Source: Stercorarius parasiticus
Taxonomy: Eukaryota; Chordata; Aves; Charadriiformes; Stercorariidae
DNA length: 64,000 nt
NCBI GenBank assembly: GCA_013396915.1
Contig: VWZL01000830.1
Span: forward strand, 248,001 to 312,000
Direction of reading: 5' to 3'
This document shows, piece by piece, positions 1 to 14,187 of the stretch. A program made the position numbers and the translations under genes. Positions within the stretch are counted from its first letter, which is position 1. The number at the start of each line of letters is the position of its first letter. The notes under the pieces are model-generated. The model did not search any database and was not told the origin of the DNA. It worked only from the letters and a program-made list of their open reading frames with translations.

Positions 1-3000
1 TTCTAAAATAAAACTTAAGCCTTCTTAGAATTCCAAAGCTCACTGGAAAATATGTTAACTTCTTTTAAAATGTATTTTCTTCCAAGTCAGTCCACCTTTG
101 GATGAATGAAGGCTTTAGTGAAAGGGTAGAAACTTGCACAATGGTGGAGAAGAGCTTTGATGAGTGCGCATATTTTATGTAACAAAAAATACTGGAAGTA
201 AGTCAAGTTAGTTTCTGAGTATGTCAGATGACTGATCTGATAACACTGTTCGTCCAAAACTGGGCTTGGCCTACATGGAAAAAATGATGCAGAAACTGAA
301 GTAAAATTTGGATTTTTGCATTTCTTCCAATTGCCTAAATTGCCTGGAGAGATTACTAGATAGGTAGGATTTATAAAGCTTAATCTTTGAGTTCTTTTTT
401 GAAAGTAAAGACTAGGGTCTGAACCTCGAAAACACAGCATATGGAAGCAAGGTTTTAGGGTCTAAACTAAATTTTATTTGTAAACTTGACTACAGGGGGC
501 AGGGGTGTTTGGGTTTTCTTTTTTTCTTCATTTATTTGAGGTACCTCAGCTTTATCTGAAGGGGTTTATGATGATAAATTCTATCAAAATTTGTTAGACT
601 AGCCTCTGGCACTGTGCAACTTTTTAAATTTGGATGCAGTCAGAAGAGGAAGCTAGACATAGCAGTCACCAAGCTGTATTAGTTAACAAGCTGTTTTCAT
701 TTAACTCTCCTTCACTTAGGAGTGACAAGTGGTGATACTTGTTTCTCTGCTGGGTTCTGTAGCTAGAGTGTGATAGGAGTTCTCTGTACTGCATTATGTT
801 AACTGTAATCAATACAACAAAGTGTCTGACAGGTTTGAAAATCTAACCCATAGTAGCTTTATTTGGTAGCATATGTTAGCTACTATATTTACAATTTATC
901 CCCCTACCAAAGGAGAGTGCAGATGTGAAGAATGTTGCTCATTAGTAATTGAATGTCTCAAAATCTACGTCCCCTGTCCATACATCGACAAGTAAAAATG
1001 TGCTAATGAATGACTCGTTTCCTCCTTGTCAAGCTGTAGGTTTCCAGTCAATGGTGTTCTCTTAAAGACCCTCTTTTTATATATACTCTTATCTATAGAG
1101 AGTGATTATTTTTAAATGTAATGTTTTTAAATTTTGCTTGAAAATAGGGGTGCTGCTTTAATATTTAACAAGAGTTAGGCTTCAAACTGCAGTAAGTAAT
1201 TCAGTGCTAATAATGCTACCAGGTGGCACCTTTCTCTAGCATTTGCATAATGCTAAAAATGTGTGAGTTCCACTCAAGCATTAAATTTATGAGACCACAG
1301 GTGGGAACAGGACAAAGGTGTTTGGAAAGACTCCTGTGAAGGGTACTTTGAGATCTCTTTTGGTGTGGAGGAGATAGGCCAAGGAGGGCATTCAGCATTC
1401 CTGGGCCTCGCCAGCTGGAGTGTAGCTGCCTTCAAGGAGTTTGCTGTAAGAGCTTGGAGCTCTTGTTGCTGTGGGAAACCTCCAGCGCAGTGTTAAGAAA
1501 TGTACCCACCAACTGCATGTAATGTTACAGCTTTTTACCTAGGGTTTTTAGGATATGTGTGTACCATGACTCTGATAATTACCTGATTTTCAAGAGAGCT
1601 GTTCTGAAATCTAACACCTTGAAGAACTAGTGCTCAATGTGAAGTAGTGCACTCATATTTGAGTCTTTCTGACTCAGGTGGTGTTCTTTGTTGGAATGGA
1701 AGCAGAATAGACATGTCATATCTTTTCTTTCTTGACGTAAAAATGGTGTATGCTTAATCATTATAGCACTCAAATTCCAATCTTCTTCTGCCTTTTTAAT
1801 GATTTTTCTCTTTCCATGTGTCTACATTTGGAGGAAAAAAGGAAGTTAAAATGATAGGGTACTGTAAAGATACAGGGAAAGGTAGGACTTTTAGACAAAT
1901 AGTGCAAAAATACATTGTGAACTAAGATAACATAATTAAAAACAGTGCTTTGATAGTGCAGATGGCAAAGCTTAAAATTACAGAGATTGACCATCTGCAA
2001 GGGTAGGTTATCATTTCACATAAACATGTTCTTGTTACTCCAATACACTCATGCAAAAAACCCTGTATGTTTAGAACAGCAAAATAAAGATGTTCTATGA
2101 AAAATAAGATAATACTATGTAGTACGTTTTCCAGCATGCCAAAACTGATTTTCAGTTTTTTTGTATGTTTGTTTTTTTTCTGGTTCAGTCAGTGGTATTA
2201 GTTAAGTGAAAGAAATGTTAGGAAAATCTTAACTGTAATTAAGATTAGACTTCATCTTTCTTGGGATTGGAGCTTACCTTTCTGACTGACAGCTCTATGT
2301 GGTCCCTTTCTTGCTCCAGCAGTAGACTGCCTTCCAACTGCGGGAAGAGGAAGGCAGGGGAAGGAAAGGAGGTGATATTTTCCTAGCTGAAAAACTTGAG
2401 TTGCTTCATGCTCTACTAATTTTATTTTAATGAAGACTTTATTTCCTCATTTTAGTTGGCTTCAGGAAGAGCTCAGCTACTCTAATGGCTTATTAAGTGA
2501 GGCTTTCTTAACTTCAAAATCTGTACTTTGTGTCGAAGGACAGTCTGCTGTTATTCCTTTTGGAATGTCAATGTTGTGTTTTGAAGCAGACCATCTAGTG
2601 AAGTCTTGAGAACCCACTATACTAAACCAAAATATGAACATTTTGTTGAAAATGTCTTAGTGTTCAATCTATAGTTCTTGTATTTACCCACAGTAATAAT
2701 TTTTAATCTTGGTTCTCTTTTTACGATCTTGGTTTAGAGAAAGCAGGAATACACCTTTGTTCTGATCAGGCTGGCGGAGTGTTTTCGTGTGCTGTGTGAC
2801 GTAGCTGTTGCTTTCTGGGATTGTCTTGCAAGAAGCTCAGGCAGTTCTCGGTACACAAACAGTTCAGCCTTCTGAGCACCCCCTGGTCTCAATAAGAGGA
2901 TACTGTAAATTAAGGTGCTTCAATGTGGTCACGCTTGGTGAATTAGCTTTATCCAAATCTTGTATTTAGAGATTGCTAGATTATTGAGAAGACTTAACTA

Positions 3001-3448
3001 TATTATAACAGATTTGCTGTGTAAATCAATGTCCTGGTACATTGAAAGGATTTTCTTTATAATCACCAGAGCTAGCACTATATTTTCGTATGTGTTACTA
3101 TATACTTTAATGTGTATTCATATTTCAAAATGGAAGTTTTAGGATTCTGAAGACCAGTCTTGGGCAGGCGAGTAACTCACATAGTTCTGGCATCGGGCTT
3201 GGATCAGAAAATAGCAGAGCTGATCACACGGCACTGCAGCGTAGTGAAGAACCTGAAGACAACAGTAAGTACGTATTAGAATTGCTCCTGTGGTGGGGCT
3301 TAAGCCAGTTGTGGATCCATGTATGTTCAGATAGGATAACTAGTACTGTAAATAGAAAACTTTGTTTGAAAGAAAATATGTGTGCTGTTGGTACCAAAGG
3401 CATTAAATTTGATGTGATTTAATTTAGATGCTTTTAATATCATTCCTG

Positions 3449-3858
3449 AGGTCGGGGCAATCCCAAACACAAATACAGGCTAGGTGGAGAATGGATTAAG
3501 AGCAGCCCTGAGGAGAAGGACTTGGGGGTGTTGGTTGACGAGAAGCTTAATATGAGCCGACCATGTGCGCTCGCAGCCCAGAATGCCAACTGTGTACTGG
3601 GCTGCATCAACAGAATCGTGGCCAGCAGGTCGAGGGAGGTGATTCTGCCCTTCTACTTCCCTCTGGTGAGACCCCACCTGGAGTACTATGTCCAACTTTG
3701 GAGCCTCCAACATAAGAAGGACGTGGACCTGTTGGAGCAAGTCCAGAGGAGGGCTATGAAAATCGTCAGAGGGCTGGAGCACATATGCTNATGGTAGGGG
3801 GGTTGGAACTAGGTAGTCTTTAAGGTGTCCCTTCCGACCCAAACCATTCTATGATTCT
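3449..3858 (+). mobile_element. CR1 non-LTR retrotransposon, 3' fragment broken by an N
   Basis: The translation reads [20 protein letters not shown], then [16 protein letters not shown] and [19 protein letters not shown], the C-terminal part of the CR1 reverse-transcriptase ORF. Just after the single N at 3790 comes the CR1 3' end (ggggggttggaactagg, then ccattctatgattct). About 0.35 kb of CR1 that normally lies between these parts is missing at the N. This copy is a dead, 5'-truncated remnant in sense orientation to ARHGAP21. Edges are approximate. Confidence 0.93.
3790..3790. other. Single unknown base (N): probable collapsed gap inside CR1
   Basis: The sequence left of the N (ending acatatgct) belongs to the end of the CR1 reverse-transcriptase ORF, and the sequence right of it to the terminal CR1 3' untranslated part. 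Comparison with the intact copy at 37843-38733 shows that the intervening region is absent. The N may therefore hide missing sequence instead of one base. Confidence 0.7.
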
Positions 3859-6800
3859 ACTAATGTGATTTAAAACGTAGTTAACAAATACACTTGGTTT
3901 TAGTTTTTCTTGGTTTTGCTTTTTCATCCTCTGTTGACATATAAAGCTAAGGATAGTGAGAATAAGTGAACACTGAACAAAAGTGATACACTTGTGTGGA
4001 CACTGGATTAGGGAAACAGGAATTTCCACAGGAGCATGTCATCTTTCTTTAGTCATCCAGGAATTTGCAGATTCCTTTCTTTCTACCTGCTGTTGTGAGA
4101 TGTTGAGCTGTAGGTAATAGTGATGACAGCTTGAGAAAACTTACCTGTTCTTATAAGTCTCATCAACATAAGATCTCATTAACAGTGTATATGTTACAGA
4201 AGTGCTTAATGGTATCACAGAATTATACTTTGCATAACAGTACGTATTACTTGTATTTCTCATTAATTCCCCACTAAAACTGGCTGTGCATTTCTTAAAT
4301 AGAAAAGTGGTAGAAGCTTGCTTCCAGTTTCTAAAGATTGCCAGATGCTTTACTAGACTTCAGAGTGGGGACTCGTATGCTGTTTTTTCTCCAGTATATA
4401 TAATTTTTGTGTAATAACATACAAAATATTAATTTCCTATAGCTGAAGTTAGTAAAAAGTCAGTTCTTATTTGGATACCTGATCATTCCCTTAAACAAAG
4501 GAAGAAATCTGTAACTGAATAGGTCAGATAAAGGAGAGGAGAAAATGCATCTTGTATCACATCCTAAACAGAAGTTGAAGTAAGGAAATGCCAAACTAGT
4601 CCACTGAAAATGGTTGAGGCAAAAACCCAAGGAAGCAGGCAATATTTCAGCTTAACTGGTATCTCAAGAGAAAGGGAGTTTTCTGTGTCATGGCTCAAAC
4701 TAACTTTTGACAGATCAATATTGCTATGCGATATCCTTCTCAGAAGCAAACAGGATGATGACGAAAATTGTCTGAGGGTGGATGCAAGAGGATTTTTGAA
4801 GAGTTAGGGAGACAAACTGATGAGTACCTGTGTGAATCTTTAAAACGTTACTAGAACAACTGTCTTTATATCATTTAGATACTATGAACTTGTTTGGGGG
4901 GGCGGGGGGTGTGTTCACAAAATTAATCACAAAAATACATTGTTTGATTTATCTAATGAGCTTATATGTTGATTAAAAACATAAGTTGCATTCATGTAGA
5001 AGAAAAATGGCAGTTACGCTAGTCTCAGTTATTTTCTTTTGCCCTTAGTTTCTGATGAAAGAGTGGTAAGTCTTGTGTATTTCCTTGGTTCTTTTGGTAC
5101 TTGGACTACTAGGAGAGTTGTAGTAGACCAGTACAAACGTGTTAAATAGTGTGAAATGGTACTGTGCCTGCTCTTTTAGAGTTGCATTTTTTTCCCCTAA
5201 GGATATTGCTGTGTTTTTAGTTCTATTAACTGTATTGCATCTTAAAAAGAAGTTGATAAAGGGGGAAGGAAACACTCCAGATTTTTTTAATATGGAGAGA
5301 GATGGTTTTTTGTATTTACTGTTTTTTCCTTTTTTAACGTTCATAGCTTTTTGTAACAATTCCAATAATAGGAAAGAATTTGGAATGGAAATCATATTTC
5401 AGCCTCTTCCTGCTCTTGACTTGGTTTTAGGAACTTTTCTCATTGTCAGTCTTGTGAGCTGAGCAATGGAAATATTCTGTTTTTTCAGATGTGCTTTTCA
5501 TTTTTATTCTTGTGCACTTCTAAATTTCATTTACTAAGACAAGCCAGATTTCCTCTGGAGCTTCATCATGGTCATTATCGGTCTACATCTTGTTGGTAAC
5601 CTCTGAATTATATTTCAGTTGTTTTTAAAATTCTTTTTAAGTAATCACTGTGTACAACTGTGATAATGGTAGCAAAGGGGATTGAGAGGCTCTGAAAGAC
5701 TTCTGCCTCTTCTACATTTGGGACAACAAGGTGAACAAAATCTTGGCCTTCCTAGAAGCTTCTACTGGTGGAAAGTAATTGTTTTCCAGATTTGAAAAGC
5801 ATCCTATCTCCTGTGGAAGAAGGGAGGAACCAATGAAGATGCACGTGTGCATACTTTTCTTTACTTTAAGTCATTAAACTGTCAGTACAAAGAAGACAAT
5901 ATTAGTTGCTCAGTATAGAGTGCAGCAGCGCCTTTGTTATTATATTGGACAATAATGCCACTGGAATTCCTGTTACTGGCTCCTAAGCGTGCTGATTTCT
6001 TAACTAGATAGATGAAGTAATAACTAGGTTTGCTTATAATCAGACTTCCTCAGTTCACTTGTGTTTTCAGTTCAGTCATCGTTTACTGAAGTACATTTTC
6101 CATGCCCTACTCTTAAAAGATTAACCTGAGAGAGTCATTTTTATGCAAAAGCATAAAGATTCACTGTGCCTTTACACACAGGCACGTTCTCTAGTGATAC
6201 CTTGACTAGAATTGGCTTAATGGGGGAAAAAAAAGGTTTTCTTTAGTAAAGGATTTACCCTTTCAAAGAACTGAACGGCATCTTTTTGGGACATGCTTCA
6301 GTGTGTGCTGACGATTCTGAGAAATAACGAGTTGAGGAAGTTGTTTCTTATCTGATTTTAGCTTAATTACCTCAAAATGCTGAGATTGTAAACCTGCAGT
6401 TTTTAACACCAGGAGAAAACATTAGACTTTGTGATGGGCAGTCTTTGAGAGGACATGATGCTTTGCACAGGCTTTACTTCTTAAGTTAATAAGTTAATAA
6501 ATCACATAACTGAGCTTCAACTTTATTGTATTCCTGGAATTTTAAGTGCTCATCATTATTTTAGGGGGAGGAAAACTGACCAGCAGTAGAACTTCAAAAC
6601 CTGGATGCCATCATCACCTTTTTTGCAGTTGAAGCTCAATGTATGACAAGGAAGTCTGAGCAACTGGACACTGAGACCTTTGGAGCCTGCTAACATTGAT
6701 GTGTGTCCTCTGTCATTCTCTAGTTAGGCAATGAGTGCATCTTTAAATGCTCTGTTGGCCTTTTTATACTCCAAATTGGAAATTAAATGAGAAAGCCTTT

Positions 6801-7019
6801 TAAATTTTGGGCAAAACTTTATAAACTTCTAAAAAGTTTTAAATATTTACAACACAAATTATTTTGGTTTTGTTTTTGCATTAAACCTTTTTTTTTAAAA
6901 GGAAGGTATTAGTAAATTGAGTGTTGAAGGTAAGAAGGGAAGCCCTCTGTTTATTGTATGCCCCGTTTAAGGAGGTTCCATCAATCTTGTGCTCTTGCAG
7001 AAGAAATTTGTAAGCTGAA

Positions 7020-7051
7020 TCTCCTAAGCATAGTTAACCTTGCTTAGGAGA
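7020..7051. repeat. Perfect 11-bp inverted repeat (hairpin), 10-nt loop
   Basis: tctcctaagca at 7020-7030 pairs with tgcttaggaga at 7041-7051. No function is assigned. Confidence 0.9.
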
Positions 7052-10000
7052 AATAAATAAGGTCTTCCAAAAAACATGTTAACAGTAAAGAAAGTAAGGT
7101 TAGAACGGAGGAGTGCTAAGCTAGTGGTATTTGATTTAACCTTGTAGCAGGGAGGAAATTGTCTTTTGTAAATGAGAGAGTAATTGTCAGGCTAGCTGAA
7201 GATTATCAGAAACAGTTTTCAGTAATGACAGATCAAACTTACAAGTATATAGAGGAAAATTTTGAGAAAGAGTCAGTTTTAAGCAATAACTGCAACTTAC
7301 TGTTGAAGGTGCTGCTCTGGCATCAGTTTCAGAGCTCCTCCTTTTATCTACGAGACTTCAGTAAAGACTCAAGCTTGCAAAATGGTCCTTACCTCATTCT
7401 ATACCTATTGTAATTTACAAACATTTTGATAGTGATTTTTGGTGGCAGCTGTCAGGCCAATACTGATTATTTCTGAAAATGTTGTCCTGCTGCTCTATAT
7501 TGTTATTTATATTTTTGTCTGCAGTATTTAGACTCTTTTGCATGAATTGCAGTGGTACAAATAACCGGTCGGATTGGAGGGGGAAAAAAATAATTTTGTT
7601 TTAGAATTTCCTTAAAACAGATTTGAAAATGAATGCCAAAAAGTAACAGGTTAATAATGGCCGCTGATTTTATGGGAAGAGTTGCACAAATTTGATTCTG
7701 AGGTGTAAAGGACTCAATTTTGGGTTTTATATCATACTGTGCAGCAGAAGACTTTTAATATACTATCTCGAATACTTTAGTAGGAGTTTGAATAGTTCAT
7801 AGGGAATAAATACTGAGTAATACTTTATGTATCTTAAAGTAGATAATTGATAATGAAACCGATCACAGCACAATTGTACTAAAATACTGTTTAAGAAGAA
7901 CCTGGTTGATGATGTTTTTAGTAGAAAACAGCAGTCTTCTCTTGATTTTTCAGATCTTCTTTCCCTTCTTCCCTCCACCTTCCTTAGTTGATGACAGTGT
8001 TTTTCCCCAGTGCAACTAAGGTGTAGCAGGCCCCTTTTCCAGCCGTGCGCAGGCTGCCCTACATGTTCTGCCAGCATCCCTGCTGCCGGGTCCTTCTTTG
8101 TTCCAGCGTTCCTGTCCTGGAGACTTCGCTGCCTCATTCTGCTCCAGCAGCTCTGCAGTAACCCCTTGCTCTGTAAGACCTTACCAGACATCCTCCCTCT
8201 CCAAGATTTCTTAAGCTTGGGTGGTTATGATGTCTGTTGTGAGGAAGTGTATCTGTTCCACCTAGTAACAGTTGCTAAGCAGAACATTTCTTCTAGCCCC
8301 TTGTCAGCACAGGCTGCTTCAGTGCAGACCATTTAACTTGTATGAGGAGATTTTATTGTTTTAATATCTCAAGCTCTTTAATGCTGTAAGTAATTTTGCT
8401 GAGGCCAAATTCATCTTGTGTCATGTTGCACTGATACTGCTGTTCTCCTTTTTTGTAGTTAGGTATTGTATGGATAATGGGGAATCTCTGCCATGTACAT
8501 CTTAAAATGAACCAGAATATATTTGCTGTACACAACTGGCTTGGAAGTTTGCAGACTGCTCATGTTGGTGAGAAGGAAAGAGGTTGGCTTGGACTCTGGC
8601 ATTAATTCCCAGGGCCCTTGGGATGAGAAATTAGAACGAGATTTTTTGTTTGGTTTACTTAAAACAAACGAGGCCTTATTTGTATAACTGTTTCAAAGTT
8701 ACAAGCTGCTATTTGGCCACGCCATTTGTTTGACCCTCATGTACAAGTTTGTTTTATTTCCAGGCTGCTTTTCCAGCACAGATTTTCTTTCACATTTGAA
8801 GTACTCTTCAGTTGTTTGGCTGTTATTGAACCAAAGGGCAAATTGGCCCCCTGTTCCTGTAGCCGTTCCTCCATACTTTCCCAAGGTAGAAGACTCTTTT
8901 CCATCTCACAGATGTTCTTCCTCGAGGCAGAGCAGGAGTGCTGATGCAAACAGAAGGCAGCCCTTCTCATACACATCCCATCTCCTGTGTTATCCTTATC
9001 CTGCTCTGACTGGAGGAGCAGCTGAGCCTCGGAATGGGGGGACCCCGAGGCGCGTTTTCTGTGGGGCTATCTCTGCTTGTTCCTTGGCTTCAGGTCAGAA
9101 GGTCTGGGTTCTGAGACATGCTTGGGGTCTCAAACACACTTTAAACAAATAACACGTTCTAGTTTTAAATTATTTTGAGCTACAGCCGGTAGATAAAGCC
9201 TTGTCTGTCTGTTTCTGAAGCATTTGTTAGTTAATTATGAGGTTTAAAGTGCAGATTATTGTAAGTTGTTTTCATGACTAGTAGTTTGTGTAATCGTCAG
9301 ATAAAATGTGTATGTTTCTGTGGAAACACATTTCCTGTATTTCTGAATTTAATCTTTGAAGGGGAAGGGGGAATACAAGATAGGCAGTCAAGATGCAGAA
9401 GCTGAGGCGCATGCTGAAGTGGGATGGTTGTTTGCAGATTGCAAAAAAGAAATACATAAAGGAAGAAAGAAAATTTTCCAGCATTTCTGCAGTTTCTCGG
9501 GATCCCTCTGGTGTTGCATCTTCGTTTCCCTATCAATAGGGCTTTCATCCTTCATTACAGAAGGCAGACAGTGTTTCTGTGCAATGCTAACAGTACTCTG
9601 ATAGGTTTGAAGGGGAGTCTGCCATTTAAGAACCCAAAGTAGATGAACCCATGTAATTTTCATGAAAACTGTGAAGTTCTTCTGACTTAGAAAAGTTGCT
9701 GATATTGTGCTGTGTTTAAAATAGGAGACCTAAGCTTCTGAATGTCATGAAAACACAGAAGCCATCATCACAGCTGTGCCTAAGCAAGTTTAAGATTCAT
9801 ATGATACGAGTTATTACACTAAATTGTTGATATTCAGACTGGTTTCAGCAGCAGCAGAAATGGGGGGGGGAAGAACAAGGACAGCTTGAGAGCACCTTTC
9901 TGTGTTTGCTTTAGTGATATTTCTTAGGATGTTCTTGTTTCCTATTTTTTTCCCCAAGAATGCATAATTTGGCAGCTTCGGAAGTATTATTTTGAAGAAT

Positions 10001-11631
10001 GTTATGCAGTTCTGTCAGTTTATCTCATTGACGTGACACATGGTTGGGGTGGGAAGGGAAACTGAACAGGAAGGAAGGTCCTTGTTCCTGAATGTCATTA
10101 CTGCATAGCTCTCATATCCTCGAGGATCACCCGGACAAAAGCTGAGTCAGAGCACAGCAGCAGTCTGCGCTAGAGCGAGACATGGCCCAGCTCAGGATTT
10201 TGGACTGCATGATCAATCACAACTGGAGTTTCATATGTAACCTGTATTGTGCGTGGAGCAGCCAGGTTTGTTGTTTGCTTATCCGTACATATTTTAATAT
10301 GATTATATAATTTAGCATAAGGGGAAAAAAAAGGCTCCAGTTGGTCTCTTCTCCTCACCCCCAATCCTATTGAGGATGTAGTATTAGAAATGTTGCCATT
10401 TACTAAGGAATTTTCTAGAGTTATTAAGCATATAAAGCATGCTTTGACTATATAATCGCTTTTTTTAACACTTTGAGTGCTTTAGATTGTTCTTCTAGAG
10501 TCCTAAGCTTTGAGGGGTTTCACTTCATGAATTGTACAAAAAGATAAATATCACAAACAGGAACGGGGAGATATGCCAGGATAAACTGCCTCGTTAATAA
10601 ATACAAAGCTGATTTGTTTTCCTGCTTTAAAAGGACTCAAACATCTTGGCTGTTTCAAAATACTTGATCATGAATATGATTAAAAAAATAGTGTGAGGGA
10701 AGGTTGTTACATATTTTTTAAACATACAGGATAAAATAAATTTCCACAGGATGTTATTCAGTTCTTAATATGGACAGATTTAAGTGTAATTGACTGACTG
10801 CAGAACTGGAGGGGGAGAAAAAACAAATCCAAACCTGCCTGGATTTTGAATGGAAATATTTTAAAATAGAATCCACTTAATAAAGGATTTAAAATAGTGC
10901 TATGCAGTTGTAATACTGCTTTCAAAGTACTCTAGATGTTACCTGTATTTCTCATATAATATTCAGCCAGCCACTGAAGAAGACTTATTTTATTCTTTTG
11001 TGGTGCAAGGGAAAGGTAATCACTTCTTATAAAGTTGCAGTTTCAGTACAGTAACTAGATGCAGGTGATTCAAAAATATTCCCACCATAGAAGTCCTTTG
11101 AAATAATATGCCATTTAAAACACAAACATTCCTTGTATGTCATGTCTGTACTGAAACATCTTAATTGAGAAAATACATTGCTGTGTCTTGGTTTTTTTGC
11201 CTTTTTTTTGTTGTTGTGTTTGTTTTTTCTTTTAATGATGCAGAAGCTGATTCACAATGCCTGGATTTTTTGAGTCATCTCCTTAATGTTATAGGTTAAA
11301 GAAGTCTCTTCTTTTGAATTCGAAAAATCAGAGGAGACATGAGGCATTCTCCGAGAGTCATAATTTTCACAGATGCTTTACTGTTTGCTTACACATATCT
11401 AAGAATTCACCTGTACAGGCCAAGTCAGTATGACAATTGCTTCCCATAGTTGAGAAGTCAAGAAGTAAGAAAAGGCTTGGGCTCATGATGTGGGCAGTCC
11501 TGTGAAGTTTTAAAATGAGTTTGATGTAACTAGGAGGAAGAGAAAAGAAAGGGTGAATGTCTTGAATGCATGGAAGTGAAAGGTTTAAAAAAAGCACCAC
11601 AAAATAAAACCCCAAACCCCCTAAACCAACT

Positions 11632-11647
11632 AAAAAAAAAAAAAAAA
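11632..11647. repeat. A16 homopolymer
   Basis: Sixteen consecutive A within an A-rich stretch (11584-11647). There is no adjoining retrocopy that I recognise. Confidence 0.9.
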
Positions 11648-14187
11648 CCCAGGACAGGGTTCACATAACGTAAAAGCTCTTTCTTACCAAACTGGAAAGA
11701 AAAAACAAGACTTGTATCAATATACTTCAAATTAGTTGCATGCTTGAGTTAGAAATGTTGCTGAACTGTTTGATCTTGATAGTCTTTATTAAGTAGAATA
11801 TGCAATTGCTGCATTTTGTGTTTTTAACTGAAGTCCCTGTATACTATACATTTTATTGAGTTGCTGCTGATATTTTTCTTTGAAATGAAGCTAAAAGTTC
11901 ATTTATGGGATATTACAGTGCAGCTGCTCTCTTCCTGCTGCATTGAAACACCGTGTCAGAAGTGGATGCTCTCAGGCCTGGTGAGAGATGCGAGCTGCCT
12001 TGTTATAGCAGTATTGCTCTCCACATTGTCCACTTAGCAGTGTCCAAGCAGGCTGCTGGTGAGAAAGCATATGGGTGACCTGTGAAGTCTAAGACTAACA
12101 GCTCTTTCTCAAGTGTAACCTCAAAGCACGATTCTGGTTTGGTTCATGGTATCCTTGAATTAGCAGAAGTTATGCAGCTTTTTTGGCAATTCCTATCTAT
12201 CCTGATCCTGGTAAAACATCGGGATGAATTACCGCTTGTGATCTGATGGCTGAGTTGGAGGCTTGCCTTACAGGAAAACAAGTTTTCTTGTAAAGAGTCA
12301 TCAGAAATATAGATTCGAGGAGAAAATACAAACCTACTTAATTGTCTGTGTGTGTTACTAATAATTAGTCAGGTTACAGAGTTATTCTAAGGATTTATTT
12401 TGTTTTTACTGCCTGCCCCCTCACCTGGCATACATTTCCCGAAGTTTGGCTTTTAAAACAGGAAGCGAACAAGTATGAAAGAGGGAGGAATATTTTCTTC
12501 TGTCCACCATGACAATTTAGGTTTTACAAGAGGTACTGTCACAGTGCAGTGTGAAAGTTACTATGACTGGATTCAGTTGCCCTTTGCACACTAATACAGC
12601 AAGCTTTTGTGTGTATTAAAATGTTTTCAAAGGATATACAGAAACCTCTAAAAGCAAATTATTAGATGATGCAAATCAGTGTAGTTCTGTTGACGTCAAT
12701 GTATTGCAGTTTTTAGCTCATACCTTGGATGGGATTGATGGCTATCCCATGGTGATCCGTGAATAATCAATCACTCAGTAGCCTTCTGCTCTCACAGTAA
12801 TCTAAGAGTACAAAAATAAACCAAATTGCCTGTGACTTTTCATCTTTCGCTCTTTGGTCATAGGACAGCTTCATTACCCACCTTCTAATCTTTCTTAAAA
12901 TGAGTTATTGCAGAGTACCAAAGTGTCTTGGTGGTTCTTTTTCTCTTGTCTGTGACTGTTGTCTTGTGAGACATGGGGTAGATTCAAGTGTGGGAGTCTT
13001 ATGGGTAATTTAGAACTTAAATTTTATTGCAAATGTAGGATTAGTGAAGAAGAGTAGCAGGTAAAAAGTTTGTATGCTGTGGGAGATGACTGTAAATAGA
13101 TTTGTGTGCAGATTTGTGTCTACTTATTCAGACTACCCGAACAGTATCACAGATGATTAATCCTGTTATTAGTATAGTCTTGTCTTGGTAAACAAGGAAT
13201 ATCTTAAAAATAAAGCTAAGGCAATTTCTTTTTTTTCGCTTTGATAGTCTGGTGTTTACGGAGTTGTAGTCTCAGAATCATAACAGCATACTAGCTGTGA
13301 TCCAAATAAGAGTTCTTCTTCAATAAATCTATGGAAGTGCTAAGTAACATTTTTACTCAGTAACATAACAACTAGGTTCATCTTCAGTAAGATGCAGAAG
13401 GAGCTACCCCCTCTGTTCTTGTGAGGTCATCCATTAACAGGCTTCAGCATGCGGGTAGACTCTTTGAGATGCTTGGTATGTCTATTCACCTTGTGGCCAA
13501 GGTGGGATATATTAGAGCAAGTGTGTCTAAAACAACAAATGGGTGGTTGGAATAATTACTGATAGATAACATAAAGTACATGATGTAACAGTTTTGATTT
13601 TTTTATCCTTGCATCACAAATACCTTGCTTTCAAGCGTTGGATAAGAAACAGTAGACTCCAAGTTGAATGTAGGTTGTCTTCTTACTAGCAAAGAGCATA
13701 TGTCATCACTGTGCTCTATCAGGCTTTTATTAGTTCGAGGAGAGTAGATCTTCTCATGTGCTGTTCCTGTTGGTTCTTTGCTGAACAACATCTGGCTTCT
13801 GTTTTTTCTTATTGCTGCATCCTGACGTCTAAAAGTAAGAATAATGTTCTTTCAGCCATGTAAATGCTTAAATCTTGGTTTTCTCAAGCAGAGATGGGTA
13901 TTCTGCAAAGTTCTGTAAACTTGGTCAGATATCATTGCATAGGATGGGCCTGACCATTGAAGTTGTTGGGCTTGGAGGAACCTTCTCATCAGAAGACTAT
14001 ATTGATGTACATGGAAGTAAGTTAGTATGTTGTGACATTACAGCGGCCAAAATCTCTTATTTCTGCTTTTTTTAACTTGAGTTCGTTATTGCAGGCTATG
14101 TTTTCTGTGAGGCAGTACATGAGAATGAGATGTTGCAGTGCAGGCCCAGCTATCACATTGCCTTCAAGCCCCAGGACGCAGCAGTAC

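Larger units (their letters stand above)
1..13000 (+). other. Non-coding: probable first intron of ARHGAP21 or upstream flank, distal part
   Basis: Apart from a CR1 fragment near 3449-3858 there is no gene I can support. The sequence is AT-rich with scattered T and A runs, a G-rich run at about 4895-4912, a perfect hairpin at 7020-7051, and a locally GC-richer stretch at about 8000-9100 that has short open frames on both strands but no recognisable protein. No CpG island is visible, so the ARHGAP21 promoter is not obviously here. Confidence 0.7.

Noticed and set aside
7159..7413. 84-codon + strand open frame (MSFVNERVIVRLAEDYQKQF and onward)
   Set aside because: Its composition looks protein-like and an AG precedes it, but I recognise no family. 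There is no strong donor and it ends in ordinary intron sequence.
7763..9152. Several 100-140 codon frames on both strands
   Set aside because: They overlap each other in a locally GC-richer stretch where stops are rarer. No domain or splice structure supports any of them.
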